Below, one piece after another: positions 6,771 to 14,119 of a stretch of 16,850 nucleotides of DNA. Positions within the stretch are counted from its first letter, which is position 1. Each line of letters starts with the position of its first letter. A model generated the notes under the pieces. The model did no database searches, was not told the DNA's origin, and saw nothing but the letters and a program-made list of their open reading frames with translations. Made by a program: the position numbers and the translations under genes. The DNA is from Lentisphaera sp. (lineage in GTDB: Bacteria; Verrucomicrobiota; Lentisphaeria; Victivallales; GWF2-50-93): positions 1-16,850 of the forward strand of contig DYMC01000027.1 in assembly GCA_020721745.1 (NCBI GenBank), given 5' to 3'.

Positions 6771-7961
6771 ATGATTAAATTTTTTTCGAGCCGGTTACGA
6801 AGCTCCCCGGTGCCTCGCGGAGCTCTGCTGTTGGCTGTTCTGCCGATCGTGCTTCTCGCATGCTTCTCCTCCATCTCAGCGGAGATGGATTGGAGGGCGG
6901 AAGGGGGGCTTGTGCACCGTCCAACGCGGGATGCCCTCGAATCGCTGCATCGTAGCATCGAAAGGTATTTCCAGCATGTGGATTCGGTCCCGATGCCAAT
7001 CCGAGTCGAGCCCAGTTCCCAACTTCTTCCTGGAGAGACATTGGTTCTTGCTGATTCCAAGGTCCTGAGGATACTCATATCGAATTTGCCCGGGGCTATT
7101 TCGCCAGAGGCGATGATGGGGATATCCTCCGCTCTCGTGGCGAACAAGATCGCCCCGGATCTGCCCGGTCGCCAAGGGAGGATTCCGGAATGGGTCGCCT
7201 GCGGCTTCGTATTCCGTTCCGGTGAGGACATGAAGAGGCCATTCCTGAGGCTTCCCCGCTATCCTGTCGGCAACGCGATGTTGGTTTCGGGCTTCGGTGT
7301 CAACTGGGCGCGCTTCCTTGCGGATGGCTCTCCCCGTGCCGGGGACTCCTCGTTCAGGCTCATGGGCGAGCTTGGCTGGGCGCTTCTGTCGAGCTTTTCA
7401 AGAAGCAAAGTTCAGACGGAACTGGCGACGAATCTAAGGACGTGGATGCTTGATGAGACGGATGGGTCCGCTTCTTCTGCGCCCCAGATCCCCGCCGACG
7501 CGGAACGCATCGTCCTCAAGGCTCTTGTCAACAATTGCTTCCCATCGCCCCCCGGCGCATGTTCCAGGGATTTCAAGCTTGCCATGTCGAGGCTCAAGGC
7601 CGCTCTTGCCGATGCCGACAAGGACCCGGAAAACTCCCTGGCCGCGAAGAACGATGCACTTGGGCTGGCTCTGGAGGAGCTGGAGGATCTCCGCAACAGG
7701 ACACCCCACATGTCGCAGAAGGACTTGGCCGGCTTTCTATCGAAGCTTTCCAAATTCCGAGGTAGAGCCGACAGCTATGGGCTCCTGGATCTTCTGGAAG
7801 AGACCGATGCCGAGATGATTTTCGGAGCCGACTCCGCGGCATACGAATTTCTGTGCTCATCGGAGGCGGCGCACACGGCCCCAGGCAGAAGATATTCGGC
7901 GATGCTCGATCTGCTCGCCAGCCACCACCACACCCGGATCGAGGAGCTTGGAATGAGATGA
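6771..7961 (+). CDS. Unrecognised exported protein, first gene of the mreCD-mrdA operon
   Basis: The family is not recognised. The 396 residues begin with a basic stretch and a hydrophobic segment (about residues 18-35). The segment ends either at a lipobox-like L-L-A-C31 or at a signal-peptidase I type site (SISA before EMDW), so the protein is probably exported or anchored facing the periplasm. The mid-region contains SPEAMMGIS and, some 25 residues on, RIPEWVACGFVFR. This layout recalls secreted gluzincin-like (peptidase MA-type) proteins, where an HExxH helix precedes a P-x-W-h-x-x-G motif, but here no HExxH is present, so it is unlikely to be an active zinc protease. The C-terminal half is helical and charged (EELEDLRNR). 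The start at 6771 has GGAG 6 nt upstream; an in-frame ATG at 6699 lies inside repeats. It overlaps mreC by ATGA, which suggests a role in cell elongation or envelope assembly. Confidence 0.75.
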   Translation: MIKFFSSRLRSSPVPRGALLLAVLPIVLLACFSSISAEMDWRAEGGLVHRPTRDALESLHRSIERYFQHVDSVPMPIRVEPSSQLLPGETLVLADSKVLRILISNLPGAISPEAMMGISSALVANKIAPDLPGRQGRIPEWVACGFVFRSGEDMKRPFLRLPRYPVGNAMLVSGFGVNWARFLADGSPRAGDSSFRLMGELGWALLSSFSRSKVQTELATNLRTWMLDETDGSASSAPQIPADAERIVLKALVNNCFPSPPGACSRDFKLAMSRLKAALADADKDPENSLAAKNDALGLALEELEDLRNRTPHMSQKDLAGFLSKLSKFRGRADSYGLLDLLEETDAEMIFGADSAAYEFLCSSEAAHTAPGRRYSAMLDLLASHHHTRIEELGMR

Positions 7962-8707
7962 GACGACTTGCCAACCTCATACTTCCCGTCCTCGCACTGC
8001 TCTTGCTGGCGATCCTTGCCCTCGGCCCCGCAAAGCGTTTCACGAGGGATTTCCTCGCCGTCTTCTCCATCCCGTCCGGAAAATCGGCAACGCTTCCGCC
8101 AGACATGTCCGCGTCCTCGCTGGAGCCCGTTTCGATGCGCATGGCCAGGATCGAGAAGGAGAACTCCGACCTGAGGCGCATCTGCAAGATAGCGAGCCCG
8201 CGCGGATACAGGGTGGTCGCGGCGGATGTCACATCCAGGGATCCGAGGAACTGGATGGAGCGCATGATAGTGGGAAAGGGCGAGGCCGACGGGGTCTCCG
8301 AGGGAATGGTGGTTCTCGCGTTCAACAAGCCACAGTATTCGTTCAAGGCCGCGTATTCGATTGTTGGAAGGGTCCTGGGGACATCCCGGCACACGGCGGA
8401 AATTGCGACGATATACGACAGGGATTTCACCCTGAGCGCCGCGATCGGGGAGGAGATGGCGCCAGCGGTGATCACGGGAGGCCCGGAGCCAAGGCTCGAA
8501 TATTTCAATCCAAATCTCATCGGCGACGGGGAGCAGGATGTCAGAAGTTCTGAATTCTCCACGGTCTGCCCTCCGCATGTGCCGGCAGGGTCGGCATCAC
8601 CGGTCGCGGCTCCGGACGCGTTCACCCAGCCGACGGTTCTGCCCTTCACCCCGTGGGCGGACGTGTCCGGTGCCCGCTTCGTGATAATCCTGGTTCCCGA
8701 CAGATGA
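7958..8707 (+). CDS. mreC: Rod shape-determining protein MreC
   Basis: MreC is a bitopic periplasmic scaffold that links MreB filaments to PBP2/RodA and activates elongation wall synthesis. The 249 residues begin with one membrane segment (LANLILPVLALLLLAILAL). A short coiled-coil follows (SMRMARIEKENSDLRRI), then the beta-domain with VVAADVTSRDPRNWMERMIVGKGEADGVSEGMVV and IVGRVLGTSRHTAEIATIYDRDFTLSA, which match the family pattern. The region between the membrane segment and the domain is shorter than in enterobacterial MreC, and the tail is proline- and alanine-rich. The start in the ATGA overlap with the preceding gene gives the typical MreC N-terminus; a longer reading from 7853 is rejected. 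mreB is not in this window, although mreBCD often sit together. Confidence 0.9.
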   Translation: MRRLANLILPVLALLLLAILALGPAKRFTRDFLAVFSIPSGKSATLPPDMSASSLEPVSMRMARIEKENSDLRRICKIASPRGYRVVAADVTSRDPRNWMERMIVGKGEADGVSEGMVVLAFNKPQYSFKAAYSIVGRVLGTSRHTAEIATIYDRDFTLSAAIGEEMAPAVITGGPEPRLEYFNPNLIGDGEQDVRSSEFSTVCPPHVPAGSASPVAAPDAFTQPTVLPFTPWADVSGARFVIILVPDR

Positions 8708-9192
8708 AGGCGATATTCATATACACTTGTATGCTCTGCGCGATCCTTCTCCAGGAGAATCTGGGGGCCAGGGGGATATGCGCGCCCATATTCGTCGCCG
8801 TTGCGGCCTTTTCCATCACGATGACGCCACTGCCCGCCTTCGCATCCACGTGCCTGCTGTCCGCGCTCGTCTCCGATCTGGCGACCTGCGGAGAAACTTT
8901 TTCCGCCACGATGGCGGCATTCCCGTTCATGGTCTCGATGGTCTTCTTCGACGCATGGAGGAGGAAGAGCAAGGTCGCCGGAGCGGCATTGGCGCTCTTC
9001 GCCTCCGCGCCGATCCTCGTCTTCCACATCTTCTACTTCGCGCTTGCGCTTCCGGCACGGTTTTCAGACCTGCTCCGTCTATTGATCTCCCTGCCCCTGA
9101 GCATAGTCCTCTGCGTGATCCTCCACATGGCAATGGGGGGTCTCGCCAATGCGCTCGAGATCAGGGAGCCGGAAAGGATGGTGTTCCAATGA
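8704..9192 (+). CDS. mreD: Rod shape-determining protein MreD
   Basis: This small integral membrane protein of the elongasome has 162 residues and about five hydrophobic segments. Its cytoplasmic basic loop (FFDAWRRKSKV) sits between segments, and a short polar C-terminus (EIREPERMVFQ) ends it. Sequence conservation in MreD is low everywhere. The call rests on size, membrane topology and its position between mreC and the PBP2 gene, with ATGA overlaps on both sides. The longer reading from 8653 is rejected in favour of 8704. No ribosome-binding site stands out, consistent with translational coupling to mreC. Confidence 0.85.
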   Translation: MKAIFIYTCMLCAILLQENLGARGICAPIFVAVAAFSITMTPLPAFASTCLLSALVSDLATCGETFSATMAAFPFMVSMVFFDAWRRKSKVAGAALALFASAPILVFHIFYFALALPARFSDLLRLLISLPLSIVLCVILHMAMGGLANALEIREPERMVFQ

Positions 9193-10988
9193 TCAGGATC
9201 GGAATGCTCTTTGCGATGATCTTCATGCTCTACTGCGCTCTCGTGTTCAGGCTTTGGAACGAGCAGGTCAGATACGGGGAGGAGCACAGGAGGAGGATAT
9301 CGAAGCAGTCCATAAGGTGCATAAGGGAGCCCGGCATACGCGGAAAGATACTGACCCGCGACATGAAGGTAGTGGCCGGACTCAGGCAGGAGCGCGAAAT
9401 TCTCTTCCACCTGTCCGAGATGAGGAAGCCTGGGAAGCTGTCCAATACCATAGCCCACGTGATGGATGTCGCGGCGCGGATATCCGCCGCAACCGGACGC
9501 CGGATAGAGATGGACGAGGAGAAGATAAAGCAGCACATATTCCACAAGCCGGCGCTCCCGATGAAGGTCGCTGGAAGCCTCAGCGACAAGGAGCTGGGGC
9601 GCTTCTGCGAGATATTCCCCCGCATCCCGGGAGTGGATCTGGGTGTGTCCTATGTAAGGGACTATCCCATGGGTGATTTCGCTGCGCAGGTCGTGGGCTA
9701 TCTAGGCAAGGAGGATCCGGCGGATGCCGAGGACAGGGAGCGCTTCTTCTACTACCAACCGGACTTCGTCGGGCGGACCGGGATAGAGAGGCTCTGCGAA
9801 AAGAGCATAGGACAGTTCGGGGTAAACATCGGGGGCCTGCGGGGAGCCGAGGGATATTCGCTTGTCAGGGTTGACACTCAGGGCTTCGTGGACAAGACGC
9901 TCGAGACGCTGGTTCCGCCATCGCACGGCAAGAGCGTGATGCTGACCATCGACTCGAGAGCCCAGGAGACGGCCGAGTTCATCCTGCTCGGAGAGGCTGG
10001 TGCCTTCGTGCTTCTTGACTGCGCCAACGGCGACGTGCTCGCGATGGCCTCTTCCCCGGCGTTCAATCCAGGGGTCTTCGTCCCCGCCGCGAGCCGCTCC
10101 GACTATTCGAGGCTTTCGAGGGATCCGCTCAAGCCTTTTCTGAACAGGGCGACAAGCGCGGCCTACACTCCGGGTTCCATTCTCAAGCCGCTGATAGCGC
10201 TGGCCATCCTGGATTCGGGCATATCTCCGCTGGAGCAAGTCAACTGCCCGGGCTACACCACGATCGGGAACCAGAGGATAAGATGCTGGAGGACAGGCGG
10301 ACACGGCGAACTGGCCATGGTCAAGGCGATAGAGCAGTCCTGCAATGCGTATTTCATCGAGGAGGGGGTGAAGACCGGATTCGACAGGATAAAGTCGAAG
10401 CTCGATCAGGCCGGACTGGGGAGGAAGACCGGATTCGATCTTTCGGAGAGCGCAGGCCTGGCGCCATCGCGCGAATACAAGAAAAGGGCCACGGGGGAGA
10501 AATGGACAGTCTTCGACACGGCCATACTTTCCATCGGCCAGGGAACCGTGCTGCTGACACCTCTCCAGGTCGCCACATACATGTCGGCCATAGCAAACAG
10601 GGGAAAAGCCTTCCGGCCGAGAATCGTGAAGGCCGCCTTCGACCACCAGGGGAACCTGATAAGCGGGAACCGCCCGGCGGAAACGCATCTCGACATAGGA
10701 CAGCCGGAAAGCCATTTCGACACGATCAGGCAGGGGATGCACGACGTGGTCAACACCGACACCGGCACCGGGAGGAAGGCCCGTTCCGATAAGATCACCG
10801 TCTTTGGCAAGACTGGCACGGCCGAGATCATATCGGCCGGCATGAAGGGCAAGAACACGTGGTTCGCGGGGTTCGCCGAGAACGAAGGAGGAAGATACGC
10901 CTTCGCGCTGGTCGTGGAGAACGGGATCAGCGGCGGAACAACATGCGCCCCCAAGATTAAACAATTTTTTAATGATTGGCTCGATTGA
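9189..10988 (+). CDS. mrdA: Penicillin-binding protein 2 (elongation transpeptidase)
   Basis: This class B PBP cross-links peptidoglycan in the side wall together with RodA. The 599 residues start with a single membrane anchor (IGMLFAMIFMLYCALVFRLW). A dimerisation/allosteric domain follows, with the typical opening PGIRGKILTRD. The transpeptidase domain carries all three motifs: SxxK at Ser330-Lys333 (TPGSILKPL), SxN at Ser384-Cys-Asn386 and KTG at 541-543 (FGKTGTAE). The start at 9189 forms an ATGA overlap with mreD and has AAAGGA about 10 nt upstream; the long upstream reading through mreD is a shadow. rodA does not follow, so it must be elsewhere. Confidence 0.95.
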   Translation: MIRIGMLFAMIFMLYCALVFRLWNEQVRYGEEHRRRISKQSIRCIREPGIRGKILTRDMKVVAGLRQEREILFHLSEMRKPGKLSNTIAHVMDVAARISAATGRRIEMDEEKIKQHIFHKPALPMKVAGSLSDKELGRFCEIFPRIPGVDLGVSYVRDYPMGDFAAQVVGYLGKEDPADAEDRERFFYYQPDFVGRTGIERLCEKSIGQFGVNIGGLRGAEGYSLVRVDTQGFVDKTLETLVPPSHGKSVMLTIDSRAQETAEFILLGEAGAFVLLDCANGDVLAMASSPAFNPGVFVPAASRSDYSRLSRDPLKPFLNRATSAAYTPGSILKPLIALAILDSGISPLEQVNCPGYTTIGNQRIRCWRTGGHGELAMVKAIEQSCNAYFIEEGVKTGFDRIKSKLDQAGLGRKTGFDLSESAGLAPSREYKKRATGEKWTVFDTAILSIGQGTVLLTPLQVATYMSAIANRGKAFRPRIVKAAFDHQGNLISGNRPAETHLDIGQPESHFDTIRQGMHDVVNTDTGTGRKARSDKITVFGKTGTAEIISAGMKGKNTWFAGFAENEGGRYAFALVVENGISGGTTCAPKIKQFFNDWLD

Positions 10989-11016
10989 ATTTTCGAAAAG
11001 GACGGCTAGATATATT
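10985..11016 (+). promoter_or_regulatory. Candidate promoter for the unit starting at 11081
   Basis: TTGAAT (10985-10990) overlaps the mrdA stop. It is followed after 16 nt by TAGATA (11007-11012), or after 20 nt by TATATT (11011-11016). The 16-nt pairing is more usual; TATATT matches the -10 boxes seen before other transcription units in the window. Consensus-based only. Confidence 0.4.
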
Positions 11017-11031
11017 GATTCTTTGTCGCCC

Positions 11032-11051
11032 GCCTCCCTCCTGAGGGGGGC
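11032..11051 (+). other. GC-rich leader hairpin upstream of the 341-aa gene
   Basis: GCCTCCC (11032-11038) can pair with GGGGGGC (11045-11051), including one T-G pair, around a 6-nt loop. It lies between the candidate promoter and the start at 11081. No T-run follows, so it is not a standard intrinsic terminator on this strand. Confidence 0.35.
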
Positions 11052-11080
11052 CGGGGCAAAACAGAAAACAATGAGGGAAA

Positions 11081-12106
11081 ATGAGAGTCCTCGTCACAGG
11101 AATAATCGCCGGCCTCGACGACAGGAAATACATCGAGGAGGCCATCGCCTGCGCCAGGAAGGACAACCTCGATGTCAAATACTTCAACCTCGTGGACGAG
11201 ATAGAGCGCACCGGCAACAAGAAGCTGGACATGCTCCTCGGCACCACGAACTACCTCTTCGAAGTCATAAGGGAGAGGGAATACAGGAAGATAGGATACG
11301 AGCTCGAGAAAGGCAAGGTGGAGAACGCCATAATCAGAGTCCCCGCCACCATACAGTGGAACAGGATCAACTTCAAGCTCAAGGACCACGAGGAGATAAG
11401 AAACTACATCAGGCCGGACATCATCATAACCCTCATAGATGCCGAATGGCTCATAAGGGAGCGTTTCGGGAAGGACCCCGGCAAGAACGTCTTCCTCGGA
11501 CGAATAAAGGAGCAGAAGCACACCATAAGGGATGTCCTGAGCTGGATGAACGAGGAGGTCAGCCTGGCCGAGGACTGGGCCGCCTACATGGGGGTCAGGC
11601 ACTACATAATACCCACGGGGCAGGATCCGCGCAGCGTCTCCAAGCTCATCAAGTTCAAGGACGTGCCGTCCTTCTACGCATCGTATTCGATGACGCACTG
11701 CGACAAGGAAGCCAGGGACGAGATAAACCGTGTGGTGAAGAGACTGTCCAAATACGGCCTCGTGCTGGATCCGCAGGCGATCGAGATCGGCTTCAACTAC
11801 GACTCCGTGGAGGACAAGGAGGCCACCTACGCCTACACAGTCCACCGCGACCTGCACTGGTTCGTCGGGAAAGTTGACGCTGTCGTGGCGATACACCCCT
11901 ATTCCGAGCGCCCTCCCCTGTCCACCGGCATGATGGACGAGCTGGGGCACGCCAGAGACTATCTCAAGAAGAGATACATGATATTCCCTCCCAGGAATCT
12001 CAGTCCGTTCACCACGGACAGCTACATAGAGAAAGGGCACATATTCTCAAATCCGGACGAGTTCTTCCTCTGCCTCGAGGCGGAAGGGTTCAAACCACTA
12101 GACTAA
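11081..12106 (+). CDS. Unrecognised protein: kinase-like N-terminus plus nucleoside deoxyribosyltransferase-like C-terminus
   Basis: The protein has 341 residues and no signal peptide or membrane segment, so it is cytoplasmic. The N-terminus (MRVLVTGIIAGLDDRKYIEEA) begins like a P-loop kinase strand, but the GxxxxGK[ST] motif is absent. Further on, IRPDIIITLIDAEWLIRERF resembles the Walker-B strand region of adenylate-kinase-like folds. The C-terminal third contains HRDLHWFVGKVDAVVAIHPY, then STGMMDELGHA. This is the pattern of the nucleoside 2-deoxyribosyltransferase/TIR-like fold, where an acidic residue after a Gly-rich turn is catalytic (here E in MMDELGHA). I infer a nucleotide-handling or nucleotide-sensing protein with a degenerate kinase domain; no function is established. 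ATG at 11081 has AGGG only 3 nt upstream. The next gene follows after 13 nt. Confidence 0.8.
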   Translation: MRVLVTGIIAGLDDRKYIEEAIACARKDNLDVKYFNLVDEIERTGNKKLDMLLGTTNYLFEVIREREYRKIGYELEKGKVENAIIRVPATIQWNRINFKLKDHEEIRNYIRPDIIITLIDAEWLIRERFGKDPGKNVFLGRIKEQKHTIRDVLSWMNEEVSLAEDWAAYMGVRHYIIPTGQDPRSVSKLIKFKDVPSFYASYSMTHCDKEARDEINRVVKRLSKYGLVLDPQAIEIGFNYDSVEDKEATYAYTVHRDLHWFVGKVDAVVAIHPYSERPPLSTGMMDELGHARDYLKKRYMIFPPRNLSPFTTDSYIEKGHIFSNPDEFFLCLEAEGFKPLD

Positions 12107-12119
12107 AAACAGGGGGTCC

Positions 12120-13157
12120 ATGATGCCAGACAACGAACTTGAAGTTTCATGCCCGGGCTGCAATGCGATCTTCAGTGTCCCGGCCGAGCTCGCCGGCGAG
12201 GTCGCCGAATGCTCGGAATGCGGAGCAGTCTTCGAGATTCCGAAGCAGGAGGAGATCGAGCAGGAAACGGGAACCGAGACCGGCGCAATAAAAGGCAAGG
12301 TCACGGAGGAGAGCGAGACCGCCACAAACACAGTCAAACTGTCGCGCACAAGCATAGGGATGATCCCGAACCTGAAGGATACTTTCACCTTCGGGGAACC
12401 GGCAAAACCGGCGGCACCGGCGGCACCTTCGCTCCCACGCCCCGGATCGGATCCTACATTCGCCCCGCCACCCCAGCCCGCCCCTCGGCAAGCACAGCAG
12501 CGCCCGGCATTCACCGCGCCGACACCTCCTCCACAACAGCAGCAGCCACCAAAAGCAGCGGCTCCAGCCTCTTTCCCAATCCCTCCGGCCCAGCCGCCCG
12601 CCGCCCCGCGGCAGGGATCTCCGCTCGAATCCCCCCAGTTCAAGACACAGATGACTGGCCATGCGGCTCCGCCGCCGGCCCCCGTTCCGGCCGCGCCACC
12701 ACCAGTCTCGACACCTCCCCCCAGACCTCCATCCGCATCCGCGCCAGGTGGACAGAAGATAAGCTTCAAGAAGCCGGGACCTCCCACGGCACCAGGTGCC
12801 GCCCCGCAGACACAGAGAGCCGCGCCATCCGCGGCGGCTCCATCGCAATCGGCGCAACTACCTCCTTGGACAAGAATACAGCTGCACACCGACGAACAGG
12901 TCTATGGATTCAGGGAGATAGCGGCGAATCCGGTCGGGGTTGCAATCGGCGCAAGCTGCCCGGTCCTAATCTGCCTGGCTGCCGTCTTCCTCGCGAGATC
13001 GGACGCAATCATTTCCTATGCGATAGTCGGGGGAGTCTGGCTCGCCTCGTTCGCCACGATAGCCGCAATAGCCGCGAAATCCAAGACCTTCATCGCCTTC
13101 ACATCGGCGAGAGTGATCTTCATCTCCGGCTCCAAGCGCATCGAACTGAACAAGTAA
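12120..13157 (+). CDS. Zinc-ribbon / proline-rich / C-terminal membrane protein
   Basis: The 345 residues form three parts. The N-terminal ribbon (residues 8-40, CPGC and CSEC at Cys11/14/30/33, with FEIP) is of the MJ0042 or Zn-finger type common in predicted membrane proteins. The middle, about residues 90-255, is a low-complexity Pro/Ala/Gln linker. At the end, LHTDEQVYGFREIAANP leads into two hydrophobic segments (about 268-312) and then SKTFIAFTSARVIFISGSKRIELNK. That last stretch looks like the first strands of a bacterial PH-type domain cut short. Function is unknown. Two ATGs occur in tandem: 12120, and 12123, which is 6 nt from the AGGGGG sequence and may be the real start. The stop overlaps the Xer start by one base (TAATG). 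Confidence 0.8.
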   Translation: MMPDNELEVSCPGCNAIFSVPAELAGEVAECSECGAVFEIPKQEEIEQETGTETGAIKGKVTEESETATNTVKLSRTSIGMIPNLKDTFTFGEPAKPAAPAAPSLPRPGSDPTFAPPPQPAPRQAQQRPAFTAPTPPPQQQQPPKAAAPASFPIPPAQPPAAPRQGSPLESPQFKTQMTGHAAPPPAPVPAAPPPVSTPPPRPPSASAPGGQKISFKKPGPPTAPGAAPQTQRAAPSAAAPSQSAQLPPWTRIQLHTDEQVYGFREIAANPVGVAIGASCPVLICLAAVFLARSDAIISYAIVGGVWLASFATIAAIAAKSKTFIAFTSARVIFISGSKRIELNK

Positions 13158-14119
13158 TGGACAAGAACCTAAGTTCTTTCGCCGCCTACCTCAGAGGCGA
13201 GAGGAACGCCTCCGAGCACACGGTCTCGAGCTATTGCTCCGACATAGCGCAATTTGCGAATTTCGCATTCCCTGCGCAACCCGATTCTGACGAGCAAGCC
13301 TGCATCAACTGGAGCTCGGCGGGACTTGTCAACGCAAGGCTATTCCTGGGCGAACTCCAGAAGAGGGAGATATCCAGAAGCTCGGTCCTGAGGAAGATAT
13401 CGTCACTGAGAACCTTCTACAGGTTCCTGACGAGGGAGAAAGTGGCAGATTCCAATCCCTTCGCCGCGCTCTCGATGCCGAAGAAGGAGAGGAGGCTCCC
13501 CAAATACCTCTCGATCCAGCAGATAGAGGCGCTGATGAAGGCACCGGCAATGTATTGGAGCAGACCGGACGCCGGCCCGGAGAACTCGAACCCGGAGTTT
13601 GCGAATTTCGCAATGCTCCGCGACACAGCCATACTCGAGACGATATACAGCGGCGGACTCCGAATCAACGAGGCCCTGTCGCTCGCGGAATCCGGGATAG
13701 ACCTGCTCTCCGACATCGTGAAGGTCAGGGGGAAGGGCAAGAAAGAGCGCATCGCCGCCCTCGGCAGGAGCGCGTCGCTCGCGCTGAAGAAATATCTCGA
13801 TGCCAGGAAAAAACTCTTCGGGACGGCGCAGCGCGGGGCTCCGCTCTTCATGAACAAGCTGGGGACGGGCCTGACCCCGCGCTCCTTCCAGCGTTATTTC
13901 AAGACATATCTCGGGATGGCCGGACTGCCGCAGGACATGACACCGCACAAGCTGAGACACTCGTTCGCCACGCACATGCTCGATGCCGGAGCCGACCTCC
14001 GCAGCGTGCAGGAGCTCCTCGGGCACGCCAACCTAAGCACCACCCAGATATACACCCATGTAAGCGCTCAAAGACTCAAAAACGCATATCTGAAAGCACA
14101 CCCGAGGGCGAAAAAATGA
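13157..14119 (+). CDS. xerC: Tyrosine recombinase XerC/XerD
   Basis: Xer recombinases act as a pair at dif to resolve chromosome dimers, working with FtsK at the septum. The 320 residues comprise an N-terminal SAM-like core-binding domain (LSSFAAYLRGERNASEHTV) and a catalytic domain with every active-site residue: Arg169 (SGGLRINEAL), Lys193 (VRGKGKKER), His264 and Arg267 (PHKLRHSF), His290 (LLGHANLS) and Tyr299 (IYTHV). The ending VQELLGHANLSTTQIYTH and AHPRAK favours XerC over XerD, but this is not certain. Two stretches look longer than in typical Xer proteins, around residues 35-50 and 133-150. Each contains FANFA encoded over the palindrome GCGAATTTCGC. The start shares one base with the stop before it and the end overlaps suhB by ATGA. 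Confidence 0.92.
   Translation: MDKNLSSFAAYLRGERNASEHTVSSYCSDIAQFANFAFPAQPDSDEQACINWSSAGLVNARLFLGELQKREISRSSVLRKISSLRTFYRFLTREKVADSNPFAALSMPKKERRLPKYLSIQQIEALMKAPAMYWSRPDAGPENSNPEFANFAMLRDTAILETIYSGGLRINEALSLAESGIDLLSDIVKVRGKGKKERIAALGRSASLALKKYLDARKKLFGTAQRGAPLFMNKLGTGLTPRSFQRYFKTYLGMAGLPQDMTPHKLRHSFATHMLDAGADLRSVQELLGHANLSTTQIYTHVSAQRLKNAYLKAHPRAKK
13255..13267. repeat. GCGAA-N-TTCGC palindrome (copy 4, in the Xer gene)
   Basis: TGCGAATTTCGCA (13 nt, central T). Outer arms GCGCA (13247-13251) and TGCGC (13273-13277) can extend the stem across an internal loop. An overlapping palindrome CGCAATTTGCG lies at 13248-13258. The core starts at codon position 1 and encodes part of F-A-N-F-A. Confidence 0.6.
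13599..13613. repeat. GCGAA-N-TTCGC palindrome (copy 5, in the Xer gene)
   Basis: TTGCGAATTTCGCAA (15 nt, central T). Outer arms CGGAG and CTCCG extend the stem with one mismatch and a bulge. The core starts at codon position 1 and again encodes F-A-N-F-A, in what looks like a linker insertion before the catalytic domain. Confidence 0.6.

Noticed and set aside
8727..9188. Possible fusion of a long N-terminal region to PBP2
   Set aside because: It is mreD read out of frame; the PBP2 membrane anchor begins at 9189.
9702..10964. A 420-residue minus-strand open frame opposite mrdA
   Set aside because: Antisense to a complete PBP2 with all catalytic motifs; Arg/Leu/Gly-rich shadow composition.
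11032..11057. GC hairpin considered as the mrdA terminator
   Set aside because: It is followed by CGGGGCAAAACAG rather than T residues.
11081..11143. N-terminus considered as a true adenylate kinase P-loop
   Set aside because: GIIAGLDDRKY lacks the GxxxxGK[ST] pattern, so no ATP-binding loop can be claimed.
12149..13156. Possible long N-terminal extension of the Xer recombinase, read through the preceding gene
   Set aside because: The extension is the proline-rich gene in another frame; the recombinase starts normally at 13157 with MDKNLSSF.
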